From assembly GCF_003023845.1 (NCBI RefSeq), contig NZ_PYFT01000001.1, forward strand, positions 3,844,001-3,908,000: a stretch of DNA of 64,000 bases, in the 5' to 3' direction. The translations under genes and the position numbers were made by a program. Shown here piece after piece: positions 37,004 through 45,006 of this stretch. The stretch is from Adhaeribacter arboris. Lineage in GTDB: Bacteria; Bacteroidota; Bacteroidia; Cytophagales; Hymenobacteraceae. Numbering within the stretch: the first letter of the stretch is position 1; each line of letters starts with the position of its first letter. The notes beneath the pieces were generated by a model. That model worked only from the letters and a program-made list of their open reading frames with translations, had not been told where the DNA came from and did no database searches.

Positions 37004-37037
37004 CAAAAATATAAAATATATCAGGCTTTTACTCAAA
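37004..37037 (-). promoter_or_regulatory. Promoter of rlmN
   Basis: On the minus strand TTTG (37034-37037), 22 bases, then TATTTTTG (37004-37011): a full -33/-7 match. It ends only 4 bases before the ATG. Confidence 0.6.
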
Positions 37038-37184
37038 AGGTTGTAATTGCCAATTTAAAACAACTATCCAACCAAACGCTTTTACCCGATATATAAGCCA
37101 AACAAAACCCGGAAGCCAATAGTTGCAGGCGCAAATTTGTTTTCGGTTAAACTAAAATATAAACAGAAACTCCCTTGCCAGCAA

Positions 37185-37610
37185 TTAGAAAACTTCCATT
37201 CTAGCTCGTACTTCCGTCGATACCGACATTACCTTACGGGTAGTATAGTTAAAGCACAGCATACCAGTTTTAGCGTACGCGATAGGTTTACTATTTTGGT
37301 TCGTTACGTGGTATATTAAATCAAAGCCGTATTTTGTAAAGTCACGAGGAGCTATTTGCACGATAAGCGTATCGCCTAGGAAACCTTCGCCTTTATATTC
37401 AATGGCTACATCGGCCATAATTAAAAAACTGCCGCCAATTGCTAATTCAGAATAACCCATTGATTGCAGGTATTGTAGCCGGGCATCGTGCAGAATACTT
37501 AATAAAGCATCGTTTCCCAGATGTCCGCCGTAGTTAATGTCCGAAACCCGTACCTTTATTTCGGTTAAAAAGGAGTACGTAGGGGGTAAATCAATTTTTA
37601 TTCTGGCCAT
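37185..37610 (-). CDS. Hotdog-fold acyl-CoA thioesterase (4HBT/YbgC-like)
   Basis: 141 aa. Single hotdog domain. The active-site region VRVSDINYGGHLGNDALLSILHDARLQYL matches the 4-hydroxybenzoyl-CoA thioesterase/YbgC pattern with Asp and Asn-Gly-His positions. It probably hydrolyses short- or medium-chain acyl-CoA in the cytosol. It is divergent from mnmD; the ~190-base divergent spacer is bounded by an inverted repeat that touches both start codons. Confidence 0.88.
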   Translation of the reverse strand: MARIKIDLPPTYSFLTEIKVRVSDINYGGHLGNDALLSILHDARLQYLQSMGYSELAIGGSFLIMADVAIEYKGEGFLGDTLIVQIAPRDFTKYGFDLIYHVTNQNSKPIAYAKTGMLCFNYTTRKVMSVSTEVRARMEVF

Positions 37611-37612
37611 GG

Positions 37613-37800
37613 TGTTAGTTGCAAGTTGCAGGTTGCAAGTTATAAGTTGCAGGCTGAAAAAGCAGATAGTTAATTGAGGTTTAACGATTGAAAATTATCC
37701 AGTAAAACTAATTTGAGTAAGAACCAAGCGCCTTTTATTGTAGCTACACAACTTAAAACTCATAATAGATAACCTGTAACTTGCAACCTATCACTAACTC
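37613..37800. repeat. Inverted repeat spanning the divergent thioesterase-mnmD spacer (family B variant)
   Basis: Arms 37627-37647 and 37770-37790 (GGTTGCAAGTTA-type words) match at about 17 of 21 positions. Further TTAGTTGCAAG and CACTAAC words run to within 3 bases of the thioesterase ATG and 3 bases of the mnmD ATG. Here the element joins two starts rather than a stop and a start. Confidence 0.65.
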
Positions 37801-37801
37801 C

Positions 37802-38482
37802 ATGAAAACAGAGATCCGGCTCACGAAAGATGGTTCTGTTACCTTATACGTACCAGAATTAAACGAGCATTATCATTCTATAAACGGGGCTTTACAGGAA
37901 TCGATGCACGTATTTATCCGGGCCGGTTTAGAATATGCCTGGCAAAACCAATCGGAAGTAAGCATTCTGGAAGTAGGTTTTGGTACGGGTTTAAATGCCT
38001 TACTTACTTTAGAGCAAACGTTGCTAAATTCTAAAAAAGTTTATTACCATACCCTGGAAAAGTATCCCTTAGCGCCGGATTTGATAAAACAAATGCATTT
38101 TGAGCAATTTATCTTTAATGTTCCCTTATTACATTTTTTACCCGTATTACATACTTCTCCCTGGAACGAACCTGTAATTATTACCCCCGATTTTACCCTT
38201 TTAAAATCGGAAGCCGACCTGCGGCCCTACCTTTTGCCACCTAACCGTTATACAATTATTTATTTCGATGCTTTTGCTCCCGAAAAGCAGCCCGACCTCT
38301 GGACAGATGAAATTTTTAAAAAACTATATGCTGCCTTAAAAACTAATGGTTGCCTGGTAAGTTATTGCGCGAAGGGCAGTTTTAAACGCAGTTTAAAAGC
38401 CGCTGGCTTTACCGTAGAAGCATTAGCTGGTCCCGCCGGAAAACGCGAAATGACCCGGGCTTTAAAAAATAACTTTTCTTAA
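37802..38482 (+). CDS. mnmD: tRNA U34 methyltransferase MnmD-like
   Basis: 226 aa. SAM-dependent methyltransferase of the MnmC N-terminal (DUF752) family acting as a stand-alone MnmD. The SAM loop is ILEVGFGTGLNALLT and the diagnostic acceptor motif is YFDAFAPEKQPDLWTDEIF. It completes mnm5(s2)U34 in tRNA wobble positions. The oxidase half of MnmC is absent. The ATG at 37802 is preferred over a TTG seven codons upstream, which would lie in the repeat. Confidence 0.92.
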   Translation: MKTEIRLTKDGSVTLYVPELNEHYHSINGALQESMHVFIRAGLEYAWQNQSEVSILEVGFGTGLNALLTLEQTLLNSKKVYYHTLEKYPLAPDLIKQMHFEQFIFNVPLLHFLPVLHTSPWNEPVIITPDFTLLKSEADLRPYLLPPNRYTIIYFDAFAPEKQPDLWTDEIFKKLYAALKTNGCLVSYCAKGSFKRSLKAAGFTVEALAGPAGKREMTRALKNNFS

Positions 38483-38601
38483 AACAAGTTTCCAGCTTCT
38501 AATAACTCTAAAACTTGTACCACTACTATCCGTTTGATACGAGAAATTAACGTATACCTGTTACCCGCTCGTCCTGGCATTTCACCTAAAAAAACATAAC
38601 T

Positions 38602-38859
38602 ATGTCTAAGAATAAAAATAAACCGCAGAAAGGAAATAAGAAGAAAAAAGGTAAAAATAAAGTTTCTGATCTAATCGCCGATGCCATTGCTGATTTAGTC
38701 CGCAAGAGCACAAAAAAAATCATTAAATCGTTAGAGAAGAAAGGCAGTAATTTGGCAGGTGCGTTAACTCCGGCTATCTTAAAAATATACAATGGAGGCG
38801 AAACCGCACTGAAAGAAAAAGCTTCTTCCGGACAAGAAGCGCAACCCGACAAAGAATGA
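38602..38859 (+). CDS. Small Lys-rich hypothetical protein, 85 aa
   Basis: I do not recognise this family. The first 22 residues are almost all Lys, Asn, Gly and Gln (MSKNKNKPQKGNKKKKGKNK). An amphipathic helix follows (VSDLIADAIADLVRKSTKKIIKSLEKK), then AGALTPAILKIYNGGETALKEKA and an acidic tail. The basic head suggests nucleic-acid binding. It heads a run of small basic ORFs (39068, 42367) between mnmD and the methyltransferase gene. Confidence 0.7.
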   Translation: MSKNKNKPQKGNKKKKGKNKVSDLIADAIADLVRKSTKKIIKSLEKKGSNLAGALTPAILKIYNGGETALKEKASSGQEAQPDKE

Positions 38860-39067
38860 TCAACGGATAAAAAGCCCTGAGTTAAAAAATAAAAAGCTAT
38901 TTTACGGAAAGTTATAACCTTATAATTTTCTGCTGAAACGCGACTTGTTGGTTTTTACCGGAAGCTTATTATTTTATCCTTTGAAACAACCATATTTCTA
39001 TACAACCGTTTATCCATCTAATTAAAATTGTTCTAGTTATAGAGGTATCATTCAACAAAATAAAGCT

Positions 39068-39375
39068 ATGCCAAGCACTAAAAAAAACCAAAAAGATTCA
39101 GAATCTATTTTACCGGAGGCAGTAACCAAAATGGTAAAAAAGTTACCCAAACGGCCGAAGAGTTAATAGACAAAATAACCCCGAATACGACTAAAAATAC
39201 TCCTACTCGCAAAACACCCGCTCCCCAAAAAACAAGTAGTACTAAAACCAGCACTACTGCCAAATCAGTGGAAACAGCTCCCACCGCTAAAAAGTCGGCT
39301 GCTGGCAAAACAAAGGCCGAACCTAAAGCAAAAACCAGTAAAACAACCGTTAAGAAATCGGCTGCTATCGAATAA
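39068..39375 (+). pseudogene. Lys/Ala/Thr-rich histone H1-like protein, frame broken at an A8 run
   Basis: From ATG 39068 the frame reads MPSTKK and stops after 33 codons. If one A is added to the run of eight at 39080-39087, it reads on through KPKRFRIYFTGGSNQNGKKV, TQTAEELIDKITPNT and a long Lys/Ala/Thr/Pro-rich tail (KTPAPQKTSS..., KKSAAGKTKAEPKAK) to a stop at 39375, about 102 residues in all. The tail resembles bacterial histone H1/Hc1-like proteins. Possible explanations: a real one-base deletion, a sequencing error, or transcriptional slippage at A8. Confidence 0.6.
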
Positions 39376-39481
39376 TTAACTACCTAAAGTCTCTTTATAT
39401 CATAAACAAAAGGAAAAGACATTTTAAGTGAGATTATGATATAGCTTTGGCAAACTTTAAATAAAGCAGAGAAAAGATAGT

Positions 39482-39886
39482 TTATAAAAACCGAAGCTTT
39501 AATTCGGGCGTGGGTACTAAGCAACTTTCCTGTTTCCCAAACCATCGGTACCGGTTCTTGGCCAGACCTACGTATAGAAGATCGCGTATAAAAGCAGGCA
39601 AAATAATAGCCGCGTAAAGTAATGACCACCCCCCGTTTAAATGGCGCAAAATACGTAACGCCGCGGTAGAACGGGTATAATAGGTGCTGCCCTCGACTAA
39701 AACTACCGTATCAAGCGCATAGTTATGGAACTGAACTTGCTGCAAAATCTCACGCCCAACTTCCGACTGCAATGCTGCAAATCGAAAGTAGCTTTGGTGG
39801 TCGTGCCGAATAACAAATTGCACAAATCCATTGCATAAATTACAAACGCCATCGAACAAGATAATGGCAGGTGGGTAAGCAGGCAT
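39482..39886 (-). CDS. DCC1-like thiol-disulfide oxidoreductase family protein (DUF393)
   Basis: 134 aa. The family motif ILFDGVCNLCNGFVQF holds a CxxC pair (Cys15, Cys18) in a thioredoxin-like fold, followed by RFAALQSEVG and the conserved SxAALRILRHLNGGW. Function is not established in most organisms. No signal peptide. It is a single gene. The C-terminal FGKQESCLVPTPELKLRFL is variable. Confidence 0.9.
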   Translation of the reverse strand: MPAYPPAIILFDGVCNLCNGFVQFVIRHDHQSYFRFAALQSEVGREILQQVQFHNYALDTVVLVEGSTYYTRSTAALRILRHLNGGWSLLYAAIILPAFIRDLLYVGLAKNRYRWFGKQESCLVPTPELKLRFL

Positions 39887-40163
39887 ATTCTTTAATTTAG
39901 CTGGTTTTGCTTACGAATATAAATTTTTCTGGTTTGTATAAAGCAGGTTACCAGTTATTAAGTTTAACAAAATTTACTTTACCCTCGTATCTTAGTTTCT
40001 ATGAGGGTTACCTTTTAAATAAAACCAGTATTAATGGTTTAGTTAGCCTGAGTACAATTTTTTTTTATGAATTGTTAACCTTAAAAGAATACCAAACGTA
40101 TAGCAGGCAACTAATAAAATTATATTTACTACTAAAAATTATAACATTAGTTAAAGTAAAACT

Positions 40164-40649
40164 ATGAAAAAGACGTATTTAAGCATTTTAGCAGCAGCTT
40201 TTGTAGCAACAACCACCTTTACTTCTTGCTCAAGCACTAACACCGACTCAGGTACTTCAACCGGTACTTCTACCACCGATGATGCTACCGGAACTACTTC
40301 TGGTACCACTTCCGGCACAACCAGCGGCACTACCGATGGTAGCACTACTGGCACCACAGCTGGAGGAACTACTGCTGGAACTACCAGCGGTACTACTGAT
40401 GGTACAACTACTTCTGGTACAACCAGTGGTACTACCACAACCGGAACAACTAGTGGCACTACTTCCGGTACTACAAGTGGCACCACATCTGGTACTACTG
40501 CCGGTGGAACTACTGCTGGTACCACTTCTGGAACTACCAGCGGTACTACAGCTGGTGGAACTACTGCTGGAACTACAACCGGAGGCACTACTGCAGGAGG
40601 TACTACTTCTGGCGGCACCACTACAAGTGGTTCTACAACCGGCAATTAA
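40164..40649 (+). CDS. Thr/Gly/Ser low-complexity lipoprotein, 161 aa
   Basis: A lipoprotein signal (MKKTYLSILAAAFVATTTFT, then SC; lipid Cys22) is followed by about 135 residues made almost only of Gly, Thr and Ser in GTTSGTTSGTTAGG-type tripeptide-like units. There is no other domain. It should be lipid-anchored at the outer membrane or periplasmic face; the repeat is probably disordered or a thin beta-solenoid. No known function. The DNA repeats (ACT and GGT words) are a likely site of copy-number change. A terminator follows at 40680. Long ORFs on the opposite strand are artefacts of the repeat. Confidence 0.75.
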   Translation: MKKTYLSILAAAFVATTTFTSCSSTNTDSGTSTGTSTTDDATGTTSGTTSGTTSGTTDGSTTGTTAGGTTAGTTSGTTDGTTTSGTTSGTTTTGTTSGTTSGTTSGTTSGTTAGGTTAGTTSGTTSGTTAGGTTAGTTTGGTTAGGTTSGGTTTSGSTTGN

Positions 40650-40679
40650 TTTATAATAAATAAATCTGCGAAAGCAAGG

Positions 40680-40720
40680 AAAGGCATAAACCACTTTGGT
40701 TTTTGCCTTTTTTCTTTTTA
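40680..40720 (+). terminator. Terminator after the Thr/Gly-rich lipoprotein
   Basis: AAAGGCATAAACC pairs with GGTTTTTGCCTTT over a short loop and ends in a T-rich run. Confidence 0.85.
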
Positions 40721-40749
40721 AGTATTGAAGCAAATCAGTCTTCTCTTAC

Positions 40750-42246
40750 ATGCACTATCTTTTACTTTATTTAAAAAAAGTTTTTACGGTAGATGTCCGA
40801 GCGCTCGCTCTTATGCGCATTGGCGTTGGATTTGTTTTATTACTTGATTTAGGAATACGCGCCACCGACTTGGAAGCCCATTATGCCAATATGGGTGTTT
40901 TGCCGCTGTATGTGCTTTTTCAGAATATCTGGGATCCTTATTTTATCTCGCTTCATACCATTAGCGGTTTGTGGCAAGTACAGGCGGTGTTGTTTTTAAT
41001 AGCCGCCCTGTTTGCTTTTTTATTGTTGATTGGTTATCGTACCCGTTTAGTAACTATAATTTCCTGGTTTTTACTATTATCTCTGCAGAATCGTAATTTA
41101 CTTATTGGACAAGCCGGCGATGACTTGCTGCGCATGATTTTATTTTGGGCTATTTTTTTACCTTGGGGTCGATTTTATAGCCTGGATGCCCAAAGAGCTA
41201 ACAATCCGCATCCAGATAAATTACATTTTGGTGCCGCTTCGGCGGCGTTTGTGGTGCAGATTATGCTGGTTTACGTGTGTACCGCTTTACTTAAAAACTC
41301 CCCCGAATGGCACACTACCGGTACAGCATTGTACTATGCTCTTAGTCTGGACCAAGTATTAATGCCGGGAGGTAAACTTATTTATCCTTACTCCGACTTA
41401 CTCCAATTTTTAACGCTCACCACGTACCACATCGAGCTATATCTACCTTTTGTTTTGCTGATACCGGTTTATACCTCTTTTTTCCGGATTTTGGTAGTAG
41501 GTGTTTTAACGGGCTTTCATTTAGGCATTAGTATTACCCTTTTCGTAGGATTATTTTACCTGATTAATCTGGTTTCCTTCCTGGGTTTATTACCTGCGCC
41601 GGCCATGAATTGGTTCGATGCGAAGGTATTACCATACATTCAAAATTTAGGTTACCATTTGCGGCGGTTTTCTTTTAAAATTCCGAGCCCGATTCAGGTA
41701 CGATTTAACTGGCCGTTTTCTAGTGCTGGCAAAGAAGGATTAATCGCTATAAAAGAAGGATTAGTTATCTCCATTTTGCTTTATGTAATCTGGTGGAACC
41801 TGGCCGATGTACCTCAAATAAATCGGTCACTTCCCACCAACGCTCGTTGGCCTGGTATGCTACTGCGGGTAGATCAACATTGGGGAATGTTTGCGCCCGA
41901 AGTTTTTAAAGATGATGGCTGGTATATTCTGGAAGGCGTAACTGCCACTAACAAACGAATCGACCTAAACCGGAATGGTCAACCAGAAACGGAAAGAAAA
42001 CCAGAATCGGTAGTGGCTTTATTTAAAAACGACCGTTGGCGCAAATACGGAGAAAACTTTTTATTCGTAAATAATACTTTTATGCGGCCTTATTTTTGTC
42101 ATTATCGTCTTCGCATCTGGAACGAAGCTCATCATCCGGAAGATAGAGTGCAAGAACTGCGGGTTATTTACATGAAAGAACGTACCTTACCCAATTACCA
42201 ACCCGTAAAACCTAAGCGCGAAGTGCTGTGCATTTGCCGGCCGTAA
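40750..42246 (+). CDS. HTTM-domain membrane protein (vitamin K carboxylase-like)
   Basis: 498 aa. The N-terminal ~330 residues hold about six to eight membrane helices of the HTTM domain (ALALMRIGVGFVLLLDLGIR, ATDLEAHYANMGVLP, FLLLIGYRTRLVTI, LRMILFWAIFLPWG). A further helix lies near 340-355, then a soluble C-terminal domain of ~130 residues (WGMFAPEVFKDDGWYILEGV...). HTTM proteins are related to gamma-glutamyl carboxylase, but most bacterial members have no proven reaction. It is a single-gene unit following the Thr/Gly-rich lipoprotein. Confidence 0.88.
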   Translation: MHYLLLYLKKVFTVDVRALALMRIGVGFVLLLDLGIRATDLEAHYANMGVLPLYVLFQNIWDPYFISLHTISGLWQVQAVLFLIAALFAFLLLIGYRTRLVTIISWFLLLSLQNRNLLIGQAGDDLLRMILFWAIFLPWGRFYSLDAQRANNPHPDKLHFGAASAAFVVQIMLVYVCTALLKNSPEWHTTGTALYYALSLDQVLMPGGKLIYPYSDLLQFLTLTTYHIELYLPFVLLIPVYTSFFRILVVGVLTGFHLGISITLFVGLFYLINLVSFLGLLPAPAMNWFDAKVLPYIQNLGYHLRRFSFKIPSPIQVRFNWPFSSAGKEGLIAIKEGLVISILLYVIWWNLADVPQINRSLPTNARWPGMLLRVDQHWGMFAPEVFKDDGWYILEGVTATNKRIDLNRNGQPETERKPESVVALFKNDRWRKYGENFLFVNNTFMRPYFCHYRLRIWNEAHHPEDRVQELRVIYMKERTLPNYQPVKPKREVLCICRP

Positions 42247-42366
42247 TTAGTAAATGCGAGTTTTAAGGTAATCTTCCAAAATCCAGATGTAATCGGTTTT
42301 TGAATAGCTACGTATATTAGAGATACTTAGTAATCTTATACGTTCCACTTACTTAAAAATAAAACT

Positions 42367-42555
42367 ATGCCAAGAGGAGATAAATCAGCCTACACCGATA
42401 AACAAAAGAGGCGGGCAGAACACATTGAGGAGAGCTATGAAAAACGAGGAATTAGCGAAGAAGAAGCAGAAAAACGAGCCTGGGCAACTGTAAACAAACA
42501 AGATCACGGCGGCAAGAAAAGTGGCTCCGGACGCGGTGCTAGTAAAAGCAAATAA
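42367..42555 (+). CDS. Small basic protein (plasmid-stabilisation-annotated family), 62 aa
   Basis: MPRGDKSAYTDKQKRRAEHI then EESYEKRGISEEEAEKRAWATVN is a compact, widely distributed small family, often labelled 'plasmid stabilization protein' with little evidence. It is a helix-turn-helix-sized charged protein with a Gly/Ser/Lys tail (KKSGSGRGASKSK). It is not part of a toxin-antitoxin pair here. Its own terminator follows at 42595. Probably stress-related or nucleic-acid binding, by inference from charge only. Confidence 0.75.
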   Translation: MPRGDKSAYTDKQKRRAEHIEESYEKRGISEEEAEKRAWATVNKQDHGGKKSGSGRGASKSK

Positions 42556-42594
42556 AGCGAATTTATAAATTTACATTTTATTAAATCTACTTGG

Positions 42595-42640
42595 AGCGAA
42601 GAACCCGGGCTATAAAACCAGATTCTTCGCTTTTATTTTG
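42595..42640 (+). terminator. Terminator after the 62-aa gene
   Basis: AGCGAAGAA pairs with TTCTTCGCT over a 19-base loop and is followed by TTTATTTT. Confidence 0.75.
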
Positions 42641-42642
42641 CT

Positions 42643-43158
42643 TTACATTGCCCAGTCATCGGGTAAACGGTGCTTTCTATTAACACTGCTAATGGCCTGA
42701 GCCGTGGCTGCGGTAACCAGGCCACCTAAAAGGTACCAGGCTACGGTCATGGCTTTTGTTTGGGGAGTGCGTCCACTTGGTTCTTCGCCCAAACCCATTG
42801 GGCCGGGCAAAACTACTCCTCCAATACCCGCCAGGGAACCTAACAATACACCTTTCACCCATGGTTGCTGACCGTTCGCGCCTAAGGCGTAATACAAGGT
42901 ATTGGAAACTAAATCTCCTACAATCGACAAATTAAACAATTGGTTTGCTTCGGGCGGTTGCTCATCCATTTTATACATGCCTTTCGCAATGGCACGCATA
43001 CCCAATACATCCATTCGGGGAGCGTTAGGAATAAAACGTCGGGCTGTTTCATGAATAAGCGTTACAGCAACTGCGCCAGCTAAGCCACTACCCAATGCCT
43101 GCCAAATGCTATTCTGGCTGCGGTTTTTATGCTTTTGTTTTTTTAATCTGGTTTTCAT
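42643..43158 (-). CDS. Hypothetical membrane protein, 171 aa
   Basis: I do not recognise the family with confidence. A very basic start (MKTRLKKQKHKNRSQN) precedes a helix near residues 20-42 (IWQALGSGLAGAVAVTLIHE), a second hydrophobic stretch near 80-125 (WVKGVLLGSLAGIGGVVLPGP) and a third near 138-160 (AWYLLGGLVTAATAQAI). It resembles the YagU-type small membrane proteins only in outline. It is located with other small, possibly stress-related genes. Confidence 0.65.
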   Translation of the reverse strand: MKTRLKKQKHKNRSQNSIWQALGSGLAGAVAVTLIHETARRFIPNAPRMDVLGMRAIAKGMYKMDEQPPEANQLFNLSIVGDLVSNTLYYALGANGQQPWVKGVLLGSLAGIGGVVLPGPMGLGEEPSGRTPQTKAMTVAWYLLGGLVTAATAQAISSVNRKHRLPDDWAM

Positions 43159-43307
43159 AGTTTCTTTTGGTTATGCGTAAGAAGTACGGAGTAGAATATA
43201 CCTTTTACGTTTATTATAAATAAAGCCGTAAATTTTTAAATAATAAACTATACAGTATCTGTACAGCCTCAATCTGCTTTTTGAATTCAAAGTCAGGGTT
43301 TTAAGCC

Positions 43308-43493
43308 TTAACCAATTCCTAGAATAATCCTCAGCACAATATCAAAAGTAGCATTCTTACTAAAAATTAGGTGATACCCGAGGCGCACCATAGCTATTGC
43401 TAAACAAAATACTAGTATACCCCGGATACTCATTTGCCACCCATTTATTGCATTAGAGTCCGGACCTATAATATGGCGCAAGGTTTCTTCCAT
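43308..43493 (-). pseudogene. Truncated DUF421/YetF-like membrane protein, 61 aa
   Basis: A first helix (MSIRGILVFCLAIAMVRLGY) and the segment KNATFDIVLRIILG match the start of DUF421 (YetF-like) proteins, which normally run on for 150-230 residues with two more helices and a soluble domain. Here the frame stops just after ILGIG and the following sequence shows no continuation in any frame that I can read. It is most likely the remnant of a full gene. Confidence 0.5.
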
Positions 43494-43674
43494 GTATCTT
43501 CTAGCGTTGTATACCGATTTAATGAACGATACGCACTTGGTAAAGTTATAAAATGCAAGTTGTTAGAAGCAAAAAACGATTTAAAAATTCGTAGCTAAAA
43601 TGGTGATTAGCTTATCCGACACGGGCAGAGCAGTAAATCTTTTTATAAAAAAAGTTATTTTTAAAACAGTATAA

Positions 43675-43712
43675 AAACAAAAACGCCTGGCATTTTAAAT
43701 ACCAAGCGTTTC
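43675..43712 (-). terminator. Terminator after the 91-aa gene
   Basis: On the minus strand AAACGCTTGG and CCAGGCGTTT form a stem over an AT loop, followed by TTGTTTTTAT. It lies 14 bases after the stop at 43726. Confidence 0.75.
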
Positions 43713-43725
43713 GATATTTGTTTTA

Positions 43726-44001
43726 TTAGTATGTACGGGTAGAGTGAATTACGTTCCGGAAGTTCAGACCAGAACGTCTGGAAAGATACGCAGCACCTAA
43801 TACTAGCAGCGCTCCACCTACTACTTTTTGGGTAGTGCTTAAGCCCTTTACTTTGCTAGCTGCAACAGTACCAAATTGCTTTAGTTGATCGGGTACTTTA
43901 TTAAAATCAATGTTTTTTAAGTAAGAAGTAGCATTACCTAAAATGTTATTTACATTGGCGCTATCTGAAGGCTGATTTACATTATTTGTGTTATTTTCCA
44001 T
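43726..44001 (-). CDS. Small hypothetical protein with one membrane helix, 91 aa
   Basis: Asn/Ser-rich start (MENNTNNVNQPSDSANVNNI), a helix (LGNATSYLKNIDFNKVPDQL, KQFGTVAASKVKGLS), then one membrane segment (VVGGALLVLGAAYLS) and a basic tail. It resembles YtxH-like or DUF883-like stress proteins in layout, but I cannot assign it. It has its own terminator. Confidence 0.65.
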   Translation of the reverse strand: MENNTNNVNQPSDSANVNNILGNATSYLKNIDFNKVPDQLKQFGTVAASKVKGLSTTQKVVGGALLVLGAAYLSRRSGLNFRNVIHSTRTY

Positions 44002-44255
44002 AGTTGTAAAATTTAAAGTTGAGTGTAAATTTATGGCTATCCGTTTTATCTATAATTGGTTTTAAAAGATTAGCCGGAATGATTTTATCGGAAAACAGCT
44101 CGTTTTGTTACATAATCGTTCAACTTTATTTATGTAGTCTAATAAGTAATATTTTTACTTACCTAGTTTAATCGGGTTGCGGTAAATAGCCAAGTTGCTG
44201 TCGCATTAAAAAACAATTGCTAAATTGCCAGCTTATTTTCCAGGTTAACCTTACC

Positions 44256-44987
44256 ATGACGTACGCCGATTTTGTAAAAAATATTTCGTTCCGTTTTATC
44301 AAACCTACCACTAAACAGCCTATTGGTTTTGGTACTTTAAAGCGTACCTTACCTAAGTTCGGCCTTTCGTTGGATGTACTTAATACGGTACTGCCCGAAA
44401 ATCACGCCGAAATGAAAGAAAGACTAAAAACGGTCTGCAAAATCCCGCGCATGTCTACGTTTGCCGTAGGTGCCATGATTAACCGGGGGGTGGCCGAAAT
44501 GAAACCCGGCGAAGCGTTCGTGAATGTAGGGGTCTGGAATGGTTTTACTTTTTTATCGGGAGTGGCGCATAATCCTACCAAAACCTGTATTGGCGTAGAT
44601 AATTTTTCGCAGTTTGGCGGCCCGCGCGAAGCTTTCCTGAAACGGTTCAACGCCCTTAAAAGTACCAACCACCATTTTTTCGATATGGATTACCTGGAGT
44701 ATTTTAACCGGCTCCATACCACCAATATCGGCTTTTATATTTACGACGGCGACCACAAATACGAGGACCAACTGAAAGGCTTGCAAGTAGCCGAACCTTA
44801 CTTTTCGGATAACTGCCTGATTTTAGTAGACGACACTAATTGGCCGGATCCGCGCCAGGCTACCTACGATTTTATAGAAACCAGCGCAAATAAATACCAG
44901 GTTTTACTGGATGTAAAAACTTACCGCAATGGCCATATTACCTACCATAATGGTATTATCTTGTTTCAACGGGTAGGCAAAAAGTAA
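44256..44987 (+). CDS. Class I SAM-dependent methyltransferase (macrocin O-methyltransferase-like)
   Basis: 243 aa. Contains the Methyltransf_24-type core: GEAFVNVGVWNGFTFLSGVA is the SAM loop, TCIGVDNFSQFGG strand 2, and FYIYDGDHKYEDQLKGL plus CLILVDDTNWPDPRQ the metal and substrate region (DGDH and DD). The substrate is unknown; relatives methylate sugars or natural products. The start at 44256 (MTYADF) is preferred over the TTG at 44217. Nothing in the neighbourhood points to a pathway. Confidence 0.82.
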   Translation: MTYADFVKNISFRFIKPTTKQPIGFGTLKRTLPKFGLSLDVLNTVLPENHAEMKERLKTVCKIPRMSTFAVGAMINRGVAEMKPGEAFVNVGVWNGFTFLSGVAHNPTKTCIGVDNFSQFGGPREAFLKRFNALKSTNHHFFDMDYLEYFNRLHTTNIGFYIYDGDHKYEDQLKGLQVAEPYFSDNCLILVDDTNWPDPRQATYDFIETSANKYQVLLDVKTYRNGHITYHNGIILFQRVGKK

Positions 44988-45006
44988 AGCCTTACCTTTA
45001 AATATT

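Noticed and set aside
39907-40163. 86-codon ORF starting with TTG
   Set aside because: Leu/Ile/Tyr-rich reading of AT-rich DNA that overlaps the next gene start; no ATG and no domain.
40151-40733. Three long ORFs overlapping the Thr/Gly-rich lipoprotein in other frames (Val/Pro-rich, Ser/Cys-rich, Leu-rich)
   Set aside because: They are mirror translations of the triplet-like repeat and lack start context, signal or domain. Only the frame with a lipobox is credible.
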